Part shown: in pieces, positions 1-12,088 of the stretch | How the letters are laid out: each line of letters begins with the position of its first letter | Position numbering within the stretch: the stretch's first letter is position 1 | DNA from: Agrocybe praecox | Lineage: Eukaryota > Basidiomycota > Agaricomycetes > Agaricales > Agrocybaceae | Direction of reading: 5' to 3' | NCBI GenBank assembly: GCA_964017145.1 | Contig: OZ024848.1 | Location: 3,236,501 to 3,300,500, forward strand | Length of the DNA stretch: 64,000 bases | Notes under the pieces: model-generated | Database searches by the model: none | Told to the model about the DNA's origin: nothing | What the model saw: only the letters and a program-made list of their open reading frames with translations | Position numbers and translations under genes: made by a program

Positions 1-47
1 TTTTACTCACTCCTCTTCTTACAACTCACTTTGAACATATCTGTCAA

Positions 48-1263
48 ATGTCATCCTCAGATAGGCGAAGGGGTAACGTCAACTCCGGCCGTGGCAGTGA
101 CAGGCCCAGAAATGATAGAAGTCTGTCACCTCGGCGTGAGAGAACAGATTACCAAAGGAGAAGTAAGAGCCACAACCGTTCCGAGGACTCTCAGTCCTGA
201 CATTCATCACCACCACCACCATCTCTTCCATTTCCCTCAAGCTCACCACCTCCTCCCAGTAGTAGAAGTCATGGTTCGAGGAAACATACACGTACCTCCT
301 CAGATACTGATGACGAGGATTCAGGCGAAGATATTGATAATAAGTGTGTATCCAATATCTACAGTATGCTAATCTGCGTTGCTCATAGAGTCAAAAACAA
401 AACAGATTACCACACAAGTATCTTCAAGATAAAGGTCGGATTCTTGTTTGTTGCCGCTTCATGTGGAGCAAGCTTTCTGCAATCCTAGAGGAAGGCTACA
501 ACATGACAATGTCAAATACAAATGTGGATTTACTCTCTGCCAGGTAAGTGGTAGTAGCCTGTTGTTTACAGTTGTGCTAATTAGTGTTCATCACTCACAG
601 GAATCACGAAGTGTACCTGGGGTATCAGAATCTCGAACAGTGGGTTCCCAACATCGGTGATATTCTAGGCTCGCATGGCTTGGATGCTGTGAACCCCATT
701 GCAAAACACGTACGAATTTTGTGGCTGCTTAATTTTGATTCTTGAACGTTAATCATCATCTATTTAGCTTGATCATGGCCGCAAGAAAGCGCGAGCTAGC
801 GATGTGATTAGCATTAAGCTTCTCATCAATACGTGGCGAAAATATGACCCTCCTATTTATCCACTCATTCGCCATGGAATGGGGTTCCATAACGTCTCCA
901 GTGGTGCCCTTATCTGTCCTGCTGACAAAGATTATAATGACCCTCAGTAAGTATCTACATTTTCGAGGTTTGTTCGCAGCTTACTTTTGATATTCAGGAT
1001 ACGGCAAGATCTTCAAGATGGTAAAATCAAATGCCGTGCCAGCAGCCTCGCATTATTTTTGTGGGCAAACGAACGTTGTGACCCTTCAAATTTTTTCTCA
1101 GGGTTCCTCAAAGGTGAGATGCTTGTAAAGGTGCGGTATTATGAGCAACCTTTTTTATTCTTACTAATCATAGTATTAGGGTGTTCACCACATCTTTATC
1201 GGTCCTAGCTCAGCATCTCAGTCCACAACACGAAGCACTAGGAAAGGAAATGCTGCTATTCAT
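48..1263 (+). pseudogene. DUF6698-like gene, 5' portion (disrupted by hAT insertion)
   Basis: Reading starts at the ATG at 48 with an Arg/Ser-rich disordered N-terminus, followed by several short introns. Later exons read NHEVYLGYQNLEQW, ISIKLLINTWRKYDPP and LQDGKIKCRASSLALFLW, then HHIFIGPSSA ending at GNAAIH. This order (basic/Ser-rich head, plea for a P-x-I-Y core, then IFxGPSSA and GNAAIHGM) resembles the basidiomycete DUF6698 family, a family of unknown function that I recall from domain knowledge rather than a search. The reading frame stops at the hAT element; the remainder continues at 5224. There is also an in-frame TGA at 198-200 in the first exon, which a CGA-to-TGA change would explain. 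The gene is therefore broken twice. Exon limits are approximate; family call moderately sure. Confidence 0.6.
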
Positions 1264-1274
1264 TAGTGATGTGC

Positions 1275-1440
1275 CGGCTCCGGCCTGAGCCGTCAAGCCA
1301 GGCCAGGCCAGGCCAAAATTAGCCTGGCCAAGCCGAGCCAACCTAACGGCTTACGACGGCTTTTGGCCTGGCTTTTATTTTTGGAAGCCGTGGGCCGCTG
1401 GCTGAGCCACGGCTTGAGCGTGCAAAATCTTTGGCCTCTG
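1275..1440. repeat. Left subterminal GGCCAGGC repeats of the hAT element
   Basis: Dense repeats of AGGCC/GGCCAGGC and GAGCC words follow the left terminal repeat. The same words, in inverse orientation, crowd the right end. hAT transposases bind such short subterminal repeats, so these are likely transposase sites (inference). Confidence 0.65.
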
Positions 1441-1581
1441 AGCCTAAATCGACCAAAAAATTCCCACAGTGCTGTACAAATAAAACTGTACAGTTTTAAA
1501 TTGTTCCGTTTGCGGCAACACACAGCAATTTATCGTCTACTCAATCCCTCGAAAAATACTACCCATTTTATAATCTTCATA

Positions 1582-4500
1582 ATGACAAACCCAACACAGC
1601 CTCAACGCTCGAAGCGAGTACCTATACCATCAACCCGTCTCACTGATGCCGCCAATGTGGCCGAACCTGAAATCCGGTCCCACCAAGAAGTCCGTGAGCG
1701 TGTCAACCATCACACTAATAATAGTATCAGCGCCACCAACGACACTTCTGTTTCATCGCAACGTTCATCCATTCCCCCCACTAGTCCATCGTTTTTTGTC
1801 TCATCCACACCACCCCGTATCCTTTCGCCGCCATTTGATGACGAAGATTTTCATGATGAAGACACAATAGCAAATACTCAGGACTCTGAGCCCTCGCTAA
1901 AAAGAAAGGCGAACACGGGAACTGAGGAACCGGCTTCGACATTGTTAGGTGACTTTCGAAATGACGAGGGACAAAGTATGTGGTTTTTAGCAATTTTCTT
2001 TTTGATTTATTTGGGCTAAATGCAACAGATATTTAGCATCATCTGTTCCAACAGAAAACCCCACCAAAAAACGCAAAAAAACATCAATAACGCCTTTGCC
2101 GACTGTTATTGAAGTAACCGATTCCGAAAACGAGGGAAATCCAACCCCCTCAATTCAAGACAGAGTAAAGGACGTCAACGCATTCTTTGAACCATGTGCT
2201 ACGTTTGGGAATAAAATGAAGCGTTGTTGTATTTACTGCAAGTAAGTCTCCGTATAATTGGTCACTTATTGTGGTATACTAATTCATTTCTATGCAGATC
2301 TAAAATGGGGAAAATGGTATACCTCGTAAATGAATCTACCACCCTTCGACGCCATATTGAGGCCCACCATCTAGTAAGTTTATTCTATATTTTATTGGCT
2401 ACGAAATCTTTTACTTATGATATGTAGAATGCCTATAATAAGTGGTGCGACAAGAACAGCTTCACATCAAAGCTACCGAAGGTGGTCAAAGCAGCGAAGG
2501 AGGCTAAGGAAGCGGCAGATCGCACGAAACAAACTTCGCTGGATCCTCATCTGAGAGAACGGGTGGCGCAGGAGAGGCTTGTGAAGTACTCCGATGATGT
2601 GTTTCGTGAAGCGGCTGTTGAATGGCTCATCGCTACTGACCAGGTACTTATATATTACTGTTTTTCTCAATGATTTGTTAACGTCTTTTACTCGTAAAGC
2701 CTATTCAAGCATTGGAGCACCCAAAATTCCACAACATGATCAATATTGCTGCTCGGGCGACAAATGGTGTGATCATACCCAACCGAAAAGCAACTCGCAA
2801 ACATATCATGGAATTATTTAAGAAGAATATGACTGATCTTCGCAAGCGGATCTCTGTACGTCTTGATTGCTTCTCTTATATCTATGTCACCTACTAACTT
2901 GTTGTGTCACTAGGGCAATAAATCAGGTCTTATCAGTCTTACGTGCGATGCGTGGCAGGCCAATACTGCGGATGCCTACTTTGCGGTCACTGGGCACTGG
3001 AACGAGAAGCTGGAAAATGGTGTATGGGAGCAACAGTCAGCATTGCTTGGGTTTACGAGGCTTAATTGCGCTCACGACGGTGTGAACCTTGGACGGGCTC
3101 TATTTAAAATTGTGAAGCGTCTTAATTTTGGGCATAAAGTACGTCTTCTTTCCAGTATGTAAATAGTTTTACTGATACTTGATGATACCAGGTTGGGTGG
3201 ATTACGTGTGATAACGCGTCAAATAATCTTACCATGCTCGGCCACTTCGGGAAAATTCTCAATGCTTCAAAAATGCGTTGTAATTCTAAGAAACGTTGGA
3301 ATTGGACCACATACCACATTCGGTATCTTTTTTATTATTTTCTTCCATCAATTTTCGACTAATATTTTGTCTATAGATGCTTGGCGCATATAATTAACCT
3401 TGCAACTCAGGCCCTAATCAGCACCCATAGTGTGTCAGACCACTACGATCCCGAGAACCCAGAAGTCCTTGAGCCACACATCCTTGATGACATCCGAGAC
3501 GAAGTAGGACTCATACGTGCGGTTACAGTCAAGGTATGTAGTGATTGCGCCCATTCATATACAAAACACTGATATCTATGATCGAAGTCGCGCTCATCAG
3601 CAAAACGAAAGGAGTGCTTGAAGGAACTTCAAGTCAAGGCAGGGACAAAACCATTGACCCTCCTCCTTGACATGAAGGTACGATGGTCATCAACGTTAGT
3701 CATGTTAAAGCGTGCTGTGCACCTTCGCGATGTAAGTCATTGCTTTCCATTACGATTTCTAAAGACTTATCTATTACTATCTAGTTCTTCGATGATTTTA
3801 TCCAGAAGATCTCAAAGGATGAGACGGATAAAGCAAAGCGTGAGAAGATTAAAGCACTTGAGCTCTCAGAAGAGGAATGGGATCGTGTCGAGACATTGAT
3901 TGAGCTCTTGGAGGTACATAACCTTTCTTATTCAATTGAAATGTTCGTTTGACTAATTCCGCACTTCAGCACTCTGATAATGCTCAGCAGGCATTCTCGT
4001 ATGAGTCAGCCCCCAGCCTACATAATGCATTACCCGCACTCGAAGGTCTTCATGCTGTTTGGAGTAACCGTATCACCCGTGCCACCAGTGGCGTAAAAGA
4101 TAAGAGCAAGTACCAACCATTTACAAATGCGCTCAAAGCAGGCGTGAAAAAAGTTGAGGAATACTATAATAAGACGGCAACCTCAGAGGCATATAATATG
4201 GTTATGGGTGCGTAATTAGATCATCTGCTTATTCTTGTTCTTATTCGCTTTTAGTACTTAACCCAGACTCGAAAATGGATCATTTCAAGAAACACTGGTC
4301 ATCGTCACTTCAGCAAGAAGTGCGAGCTTCAGTTGAAAAAATTGTACGTTATTTCTTTCATATACATCATGTACAAATCTTATTCTATGGATATAGTTCA
4401 AAGAGCGCCATCTTGAGATGTACGGAGAAACTGGTCAACCGAAGCCTGCTGTCAAAGGCAACAAGAAACTTGCGAAACTTATGGCACATCTTGAAGACTC

Positions 4501-5025
4501 TGAGGACAATTCGGTACCGTCTCCCTCTCCAGGCATTGAATCAAGTCCATGGTTACACGAGTTCAACCAATATCTTGATACAGTAGATGTTGTTCCGGAT
4601 GATATGTCTCCAATTCAATGGTGGGGGGTAAGAGCTTTGTTTTTCTTCGTTGTTCTTTTGCTTATATAATGTAATTTCAGCTAAACGAAACTCGTTTCCC
4701 TGTCTGGGCTTCGCTCGCACTGGACTATCTTTCAATTATGGGGTCCTCTGTTTCAAGCGAGCGGGCATTCTCCTCTGCAGGCATTACTATTAGTAAGCGG
4801 CGAAACAGATTGGGTGCAGACGTCATTGAAGCACTCCAAGTAATAAAGTGCTTGATGAAATCTGATCTCCTCTTTCGGGAACCTGCACCTTCATCCATTC
4901 TTGAAGAGGAGCTCGAAATTGTAGATGATGACGGTAACGCTGACTGGGTAGACGAAAATGGACTTGTCAGTTGGGACTCTTTGATCATTGACATAGATAA
5001 CGACGACGATGATGTCCTGTCCTAA
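1582..5025 (+). CDS. hAT-family transposase (BED finger, RNase H-like core, C-terminal dimerisation region)
   Basis: Catalyses cut-and-paste movement of the surrounding element. ATG at 1582; exon 1 ends at 1975, exon 2 is 2037-2241 and exon 3 begins at 2298, with about a dozen short introns in all, giving a protein of roughly 850 residues. The N-terminus is Ser/Pro-rich. A BED-type zinc finger is visible: CCIYCK split over an intron, then RRHIEAHH. The catalytic core shows LTCDAWQA and ITCDNASNN, which supply the expected Asp residues. The C-terminal hAT region reads IQWWGLNETRFPVWASLALD and then SSVSSERAFSSAG, carrying the likely catalytic Glu, followed by an acidic tail. I saw no in-frame stop or frameshift once introns are removed. 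It is the only gene in the element. Exact exon limits in the middle are estimates. Confidence 0.88.
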
Positions 5026-5079
5026 TTTGAATAAAATTTCCTTTTTAAGATGTCTTATATAATCAGTTTAAAAATAGCA

Positions 5080-5215
5080 AAAGCCCTGGCCTATGCCAAA
5101 GCCAAGCCCTGCCAGGCCGCCATTGTGGCTTTTGGCCTGGCTCTGAATTTTTTGAAGCCAAAGCCGTGTCAGGCCAGGCCAAAGCCGGGGCTTTTGGGCC
5201 AAGCCAGGGCCGGCA
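5080..5215. repeat. Right subterminal GGCCAGGC repeats of the hAT element
   Basis: Repeated AAAGCC, GGCCTGGC and CAGGCCAGGCC words mirror those at the left end, immediately inside the right terminal repeat. Confidence 0.65.
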
Positions 5216-5223
5216 CATCACTA

Positions 5224-5678
5224 CTATTCATGGTATGAAGTCTGTATCAGTTTTTGCCATTGCGTATACAGCAACAATTGTATGTATATTCTGTTTACGG
5301 TTCCAATGGGTTATTACTAATAAGCTCCTGAATGTGAACCTCAGATACGTTTTGTTCTTTCCGACGAAGCAATCTTTTCAGCTGGTGGGAAATCAAACGG
5401 ACAGTTCCCGTATGAACTTTTCTATAAAGAAATAGTTCGGACCGCGTGCTCAATGAGGCAGGAGGATGTCAACGAGCTCATGGCCTGGTGGAATGAGTCA
5501 GTACCTTCTTTTACCAATCAGTTTAAATTCTAAGCGATGCAATTTTTATAGAGCAATCTTTGGTGCTTTGCCCGGGGATGAGGATGAAGATGATTCAGGT
5601 GATGATGCCGGAGGATTTGCCCAGCGTATGAGGAATTCCATTATGCAGAGTAGCGAGGCTGCTACTACTAGTGCATGA
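5224..5678 (+). pseudogene. DUF6698-like gene, 3' portion
   Basis: Beyond the hAT element the host frame resumes as GMKSVSVFAIAYTATIV, an intron, VRFVLSSDEAIFSAGG, then FPYELFYKEIV and ELMAWWNEAIFGALPGDEDEDD, ending with TGA at 5676-5678. Joined to the left part over the target duplication it reads GNAAIHGM, so the insertion split a single exon. The acidic Asp/Glu/Gly tail and WWNxxIFG block are consistent with the end of DUF6698-type proteins as I know them. Confidence 0.6.
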
Positions 5679-6154
5679 TATCTGTAATCTGGTGATCTCG
5701 TAGTCGATTATTATTTCACGCGATTGGTATATAGTCAATGTCACCTCTTTTACCGTACCACTTTTTGATTACTCTCAAGCCCTGCGATGCAATATCAATC
5801 GACAATTAGTGGACGGCAGACCCCAATTAAGAATAAAAGCCTATTGTCGACAGTTAATAGGCAGTACATAACACAATTATAATCAAGATACTATGCTTGA
5901 TGTATTACACCTATGATATGCTCATGTTCACTATATAACCTGAGAAATGGCAAGGGTTTGATATAATATATTATACCGAACATAAGGTGTATAAGAATTT
6001 TGTTGATTGTAATCCAATTACGATGTGATTACAGTTCGGTTACAAACTGTGTGGATGCTGTTACGAGTAACTATGACTAATTATGGGGATCATGATCGAT
6101 TACAGATATTCCAACCGGCTCACAATTGATCGCAACTGTGTCGCAAGAGTCGAA
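5679..6154. other. Intergenic, no gene seen
   Basis: AT-rich sequence downstream of the DUF6698-like gene. It has no long open frame and no structure that I can name. Confidence 0.6.
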
Positions 6155-6162
6155 CACTTTTG

Positions 6163-6686
6163 CAAGGGGGCACAGGGATTAAAATTCCTGACCTAGGGTC
6201 GGAACTTTTTTTTTAGACCCCAGCCACTGAACCAACCATACCACGTAAGCATACACGTGACCTTTTTTGCCCTAATATAGTAATATGATGTCACATGAAT
6301 TATAATGTGCATACAACTGACCTCATTTTGCAGTTTTCTCATTCAAATTTAGCAAAAAAGGGTCTAAAGGTAAAGAAAAATGTGCAGATGGAATTAATAA
6401 TAATTTAAATTGTAACAAAATTTAACCTTACATTTGTTGCCATACTCATAGAATTATCATATTTTCGCTTTTTTTTGTAATTACAGTGCATATAAGCACA
6501 ATGCATACCTTGAATAGTGTGTTCCACCTTACTGGGGTATTAAATGCTGCTAATTGTAGCCCAATGAGCTGTTAAAAGCATTAAATCAGCCAAAATATGG
6601 AGGGGTCAGAACTTTTTTTTTCTCGACCAAGAGCTGAACCAACCAACCGACCCCCGGTCCGGGATCCTGATCCCTGTGCCCCCTTG
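6163..6686. mobile_element. 524-bp hAT-like MITE
   Basis: Ends are inverted repeats CAAGGGGGCACAGGGAT (left) and its complement (right), flanked by the 8-bp direct repeat CACTTTTG at 6155-6162 and 6687-6694. A second inverted block inside (GGGTCGGAACTTTTTTTT versus its near complement around 6604-6655) extends the arms. It has no coding capacity. The 8-bp duplication and C-A-A/G-G-G-G start fit a non-autonomous hAT element; its ends differ from the full hAT at 1264. Confidence 0.85.
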
Positions 6687-6839
6687 CACTTTTGCTGATG
6701 TGGGTGATGGTTCGTGAAAACAGAGTGTCACGCGTCATCGGTCACTGTTACTTAGTTCGCCCAAAGTGCCCAAAGTCCCTGTTCTATCCTCGCGATTATT
6801 CTTCCCTTGATGTAAAACCGTCAAGTTTCTGAGCGAAAC

Positions 6840-8172
6840 ATCGGCTATCAATCATGCTCATCCTACAAATCCACCAACCCACGAGCCAGCCCCAGCACGA
6901 GCACATCCACACAAAAACACGCACTCCTCCGCTCAAGTCACACTCACCCTCTCGCGTCGCGAAGAACAAATGGCTACTCCTCGCGCACGCTCAGGCTGGT
7001 ATCACCACCAATGCTGACCCAGAGGCATCGACACAGAAGCGCGTGAGGAAGGACTCGGGCTCTGTTCAATGGAATGGGGGAATGGGAACGCGAACGCGGG
7101 TGGGTTGAGCGCTACAACACCTTTCGCTATCCTTATTCCCATCGTGGCGAATCAGAACCAGAATCGTGTGGGTGGGCATGGGCAGCTGCAGTTGTACGAG
7201 AGGGCCCAGTCGCAAGAGCGGACGATGCAGGAGAGGGAGAAGATGGTCCCGACGCCTTCGTCTGCCGCTCAGCACGCCTTGCCTCCGTCGCCATCGCCAT
7301 CGCCATCGACTGTAGTTGTTCTCACAGGTGCAGGGACGCAGGTCGAAGTACAGGTCCAGATGCATCTCGTGCAGACTCCGCCAACGCCTCGGATCGTCCC
7401 TCAGTCTGAAGAACCCCAGGGTGCGCACGCGGACGGGGATACCGATACCATGTCTCGGGACCAGGATCAACACCAAACTTTTTGTCTGGTGCGTACATGT
7501 TTTCCATACGAGGTTGACGATACGGGTGATCTAATTTTATTGTCTTCCTAGTTGAAAGCACCTTTTGGGTTCTGTTGACCTCAGCCCACCCTTCTCGCCC
7601 CGCCTGGACGTCGTTGGGTTTCTTCCACAGAAAGGAATTGGATTGATTCAAATGAAGCGAGGCCAGAACAGAACAGAACAGACAACGTGCCCGACACGAT
7701 ACAGATGACAGACAGCCCGCAGGTTACCCCACCCCACCCTACGTATTACCCGAGCACAAGTAGCGAAGCCGCGTACAGGTCAAGTTACCGATCCATACCT
7801 CCTGGAGAGCAACGCAGCACTCGTTCGTTCGTCATCAGCATCGCCCGCCACCTGCAAATGTCAGCGTACCCCGCATTGACGATACCAGGGAAAAAAGCAA
7901 CATAATCATCACCTCACAGACTCCATCATCACCTCACGCGCAAGTCGCTCCTTACGCTTACTTTGAATTTGGCCTCTGCGCATGTGCACGCGTATAGTGC
8001 TTCCAATCCTAGCTTTTTTTCTCAATCTCGCTCGCAAGCCGTTCAAACTACCAACAACACGAAAAGAAATAGAAAAGAGAAAGGAAAAGGAAGGATTGCC
8101 AGCGAAAACGGGGACGAAAACAAAATAATGCAAATCAGTGTCACCTTCTCCCTTCTCTCTTACCCCCACCAC
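6840..8172 (+). repeat. Family L repeat, copy 1 (low-complexity gene-derived)
   Basis: One of about seven dispersed copies of a Ser/Pro/Gln-rich coding-like sequence. Recognisable pieces are the AHAQAGITTNADP segment, SGSVQWNG, TPSSAAQHALPPSPSPSP with VVVLTGAG, and a later PTYYPSTSSEAAYRSSYRSI / SIITSRA segment. The frame shifts between pieces, so it looks like a decayed multi-exon gene of unknown function rather than a live one. It runs straight into a truncated phosphate-transporter copy at about 8173. Confidence 0.55.
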
Positions 8173-10290
8173 CACTAGGCAGAAAAGCGGTGTACGGAAA
8201 AGAGCTCATGCTCATCATCTCTGCTACCATCTTGAGTCTGACGGTCCCCACTGGGTCGTTGGCCCCTGATTCATGTTTGATACACCTTGGTGCGTACCTC
8301 CCTCGTATCGTCATTTTCCCCCTCCTAACATTCACTCTCCCCTGCTCAGGCATAACGCGCATCCTCCTTGGGATCGAAGTCGGCGGGGGCTACCCCATGT
8401 CCGCATCCATAACCTCCGACAGGGCCAACGTCCGCAAGCGGGGCACCATGCTCGCGTACATATTCCGACCAAGGATGGGGGTCCCTCGTCGGCAGTCTCG
8501 CCACGATTGTTGTGTTATAGAGGCGCTATGGAGAAGAATGGAGAGGAGGGGGATACGGGGAAGGTTGATGGAGGTGCGTTCTGGGGGGTTTTTTTTTTGG
8601 AGGAGTTCTTTACTGACGACGCGTAGCAATTACCATATAGTATGGCGAATCATAATAAGCATTTCGCTCATCCCTGCGTTTGGCACGCTCTATCAGAGGT
8701 TAACACTCCCCGAATCGACGAGGTTTGAGGATTCGAAGAAAATTGGGCGCGAGGAGGGGGAAAATGAGATTGGAAGGCTGAAGAGATGCAAAAGGAGGAA
8801 GAGGAAAAGGCCTCTACGCCCACTACGCCCTCTACTCCCACGGACCTCAAGCAAGATTCGAAGGACAAGTCAGGGGTCGATATCGAAGAATCCAAGCCGG
8901 TGAATTCCTCGTCTTCGTCCTCCGATGGCGATGTAGAGGGAAACGAGCCATAGGTGCTAGCAGAGAAAGCAGCGCATTTCGGAGAGTTTGTGGGGTATTT
9001 CTCCGAATGGAGACATGCGCAGCTGCTTCTTGGGACTTGTGTTTGTTGGTTTTTGTTGAATATTGCGCGATTTTTTCGTTTCTTTTCTTTTCTTCCTTTG
9101 CCCTACCGCCTTCCCCCTTTCAAATTTCAAATTTCATCTCCTCTCCCAACGAACGAATACTCAACGTTGACGCTAAAGAACTATGCCTTCAACAAATCAG
9201 GTATGACGGATTGAGCGGTACGTCCCGGGAGAGGCTGTTCAAAGTCTCATCTGGAGGGATTATCATCACCGCTTTGGGATTCGTCCCTGGTGCCTTGTCC
9301 CTTCCTTCCTCCCATTAACCCCACCGTTTTTTTCCTTTCTCACAATCCCTTCTCCCCCGTAGGCTACTACGCCTCAGTCCTCAGTCCTCAAGATCGAACT
9401 CCTCGGCCGGAAATGGATCCAAGTCCAAGGATTCCTCCTCGCCGCTCTCTTCCTGGCCATCCTCGCAGGGAGGTTCCACGAGCTGAGCAAGCCGGCGTTT
9501 ATAGTGTGTTTTTCGTTCTTGCAGTTTTTCTTCAATTTTGGAGCGAATACGTATGTCTCTTTCTTTTTTCCTGCTTTCCAATAGCTGACCTGCCCGTGTT
9601 TGTCTGTAGAACGACATATGTAAGTCCCTCCATCCCCCCCATCCCATTAAGAGAGAGCTGACGATGGACCGACCCCGAATGCTTCATCTAGTGCTATCCC
9701 GCAGAAGTCTTCCCAACATGCTTCAAAGCCTTCGCGCACGGCATCTCCGCCGCGATAGGCAAAGCCGGTGCGATCATCTCAGCATTGGCGTTTAATACGT
9801 TGAGCAAGAAGATTGGGACGCCTGCTTGTTTGTGGAGTGAGTTATTTTTTGGTTGTTGTTGTTGTTTTCTTTCTGTCTTGTTTCGCTGTTTGTTTGTTTT
9901 TTCTCTTTTTTTTCTGGAGGGGTGGGAAGTTGAGTTGAGTTGAGTTGAGTTTCTAAGGGTGACGAACGAGGAGTCCTCGATTTTCATCTATTCATGCATT
10001 CATTCATTTATTCCATCCCTTAAGAAAATGCATCGCTGACCCTCCTCTTCCTCTTTCCCTGATCTCATAGTTTTCTTCGAATGCTGTATCGCCGGTGCTG
10101 GTGCGTTTTTCTTCTTCCCTCCTCTTCACATGCATAGACGACTGACTGACCTGACTTGCGCGGTTGGGTTTTTTTCTAGCTTTCACGTTCCTATTACCCG
10201 GGTCAAAAGCCGCGGTGCGGATCTGCTGTATGCGGAGGAGATTAGGGAGGCGAGGGAGAGATCGGTGAGGATGAGGGGATGGGGATGAGG
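8173..10290 (+). pseudogene. Phosphate transporter (Pho84-like), truncated pseudogene copy 1
   Basis: Corresponds to the intact transporter at 57261-60221 from partway through its exon 3 ([10 protein letters not shown]) to near the C-terminus; exons 1-2 are missing. Lesions visible: loss of 2 nt after MLAYIF (near 8465), changing the frame; GAG-to-TAG stop at 8951-8953 in the central cytosolic loop; and a 1-nt loss in the final LLPEVKG motif near 10200. The signature reads [16 protein letters not shown], with GD changed to GG. The 10-nt microexon is preserved (around 9611). Upstream is L-family sequence, joined at a short CACTAGG identity. Confidence 0.85.
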
Positions 10291-10439
10291 GTTGAATGTT
10301 TGTGGGGTGATGGTGCGGAGGTGGAAAAAAGGAATCCGGGGAAATGCGAAGGCTTTGAGGCGACGATGATAATGACGATGAAGAAGTTGAATGATAATGG
10401 TAATCGACGACGACAAAGAAATCAAGGGCTATGAAATGG

Positions 10440-11480
10440 ATAAATCAAGCGTAAGAACTCGGGCTCTGTTCAATGGAATGGGCGTGGGCGTGGGCGTGGG
10501 CGGGTTAAGCTCTCCGAGAGCTAACGCTTTTTCCATTCTTGTCGTCGCGAATCGAAATCGGGATCGTGTCGGAGGGCAGTCGCAGGAGGGGGAGAGGGGG
10601 AGAGAGAGGATGACAACGCCTTTGTATGCTGCCGCGGCACGTCGTCGTGTCTCCATCGCCATCGTCATCGAATGTTGTTGTTGTTCCATGCCCAGATTCA
10701 TCTCCAAATGCAGATGCAGATGCATGTCGTGCATACTCCAATTCCGCATCATCCGTCCAACATGAACGCGAACATAAACGACGAGAAGCAGGCAAAGATG
10801 CAGACGCAGGCAATAAAGACGCATATAAAGATACGATATTGCTCAAGCCGATTGACTCTCTGCTCCTCGGCGTTTGCGTTGGGAAGCAAAGGCAAAAACA
10901 GGCGGAATCCTAACCCCCAGACCCCCACCATACTCCCTCTCACCGCCTCCCTATTCCGCCACCATTTCTCCTCCCAACACCAACACCAATCCCAATCCCA
11001 ACAACACCCCTGCCGTCCACGAATCTCATCCTCCGAGCTCAAGCTGCTCGTGTACCTTTCTCGGATGGTCATGTATGGCGTCGAGAGGCGGTATAGGCTG
11101 TGATGGGTAGGCGGCGTGGGATGTGCGTGAGCGTGGCTATGGGTTCTGGGCGCGCCGTTGCCGTTGGTGCTGGAAAAGAGAACGCGAACGGCGGCTTTGC
11201 GAGGTTCCCATTAGTCGAAGTCGAAGATGAGGGGGATGAAGAGAAGGACGGGGAAAAGAAAAGGGGAAGAAGAGAAAGTACATATACAGCGCCGCCAAAG
11301 CCGAGCAAGCTGCCCAGCTGGACATGCAAGATGCGTTACTTGCGATTTGCCTCTGGGGGTTTCTGAATGGACAGGGTTTGAATGGGCAGGAGCTGTATGT
11401 TTGTTTCGAGGGCGAGGTATGCACGTGCTAGCTCTGTACATACATACGCTTATGCACATGCAGTATATCGTCGATTGATT
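10440..11480 (+). repeat. Family L repeat, copy 2 (3' half)
   Basis: Begins with the NSGSVQWNG-like segment right after the 3' flank of transporter copy 1. It contains VVVP-Q/N-rich pieces, then SSELKLLVYLSRMVMYGVERRYRL and a stop where copy 5 (40.1 kb) reads on, and KYTYSAAKAEQAAQLDMQDALLAI-like sequence around 11276-11345. Frames change between pieces. Function unknown. Confidence 0.55.
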
Positions 11481-12025
11481 GATTGACTTGAAAACAAAAA
11501 GAAAACAAACTCAAAGGCAAAAAAAGTAACGTCTTTATCATATGGATGAAGCCTACTTACTTATATTTGGTCGTAGCGTGAAGACCAGGCATAGCATAGC
11601 ATAGCATGCGCGGCATTGATGCTGACGCAGTTCTCGTTTGTTCGAGGCGAAAGTGAAAGCACTGTTCTTCACTGTGCCGACGACTCGAGCTTCTTCGTAT
11701 CTCTATCTCTCAGTTGTATGTCAGCTGTCCCCTCGTTGATAACTTTCAAATGATCGCTCGGAGACTAGGTATGTGGGAGAAGAGACAGAAGGACAGGAGA
11801 GAGGGGAAACGACCATGGTACTTCTTGCCTGCTGCATTAGGACGACACTTTGAAACAGACGTACATCCGGTGCGTCTTCTCTTCCCTTCCTCTTTCACCT
11901 GCCGCGTTCTGGGTGGATGAGTAATGCAGGGAGCAAGGCGGTAACGATTTAGGAAGCAGAACGAAGAGGAGGAGAGCAAAGGAGACGAGAAGGAGACCTA
12001 TTAGACTCGAATGAGGAAACAATCT
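11481..12025. other. Duplicated spacer between L and 7T units
   Basis: Non-coding as far as I can see. It is closely matched by 40441-41020. It contains short tandem copies of GCATA near 11590. Confidence 0.6.
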
Positions 12026-12088
12026 ATTACTATATGAGTGCCGGATTGTACAAAAATTAAATGTAGATTGACAACCAACTTCGGTGTA

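Larger units (their letters stand above)
1264..5223 (+). mobile_element. Complete hAT DNA transposon
   Basis: The element is 3,960 bp. Its ends are perfect inverted repeats beginning TAGTGATGTGCCGGC at 1264 and ending with the complement at 5223. The 8-bp target duplication CTATTCAT lies at 1256-1263 and 5224-5231. An 8-bp duplication and TAGTG-type ends are the hAT hallmark. It holds one multi-exon transposase gene on the + strand and sits inside a DUF6698-like coding exon. Matching ends, an exact target duplication and an uninterrupted transposase suggest a recent insertion that may still be autonomous. Confidence 0.93.

Noticed and set aside
7066..7551. Overlapping long frames on both strands (L family)
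   Set aside because: GC-rich low-complexity sequence opens several frames at once; no single frame is maintained between L copies, so no individual CDS is claimed.
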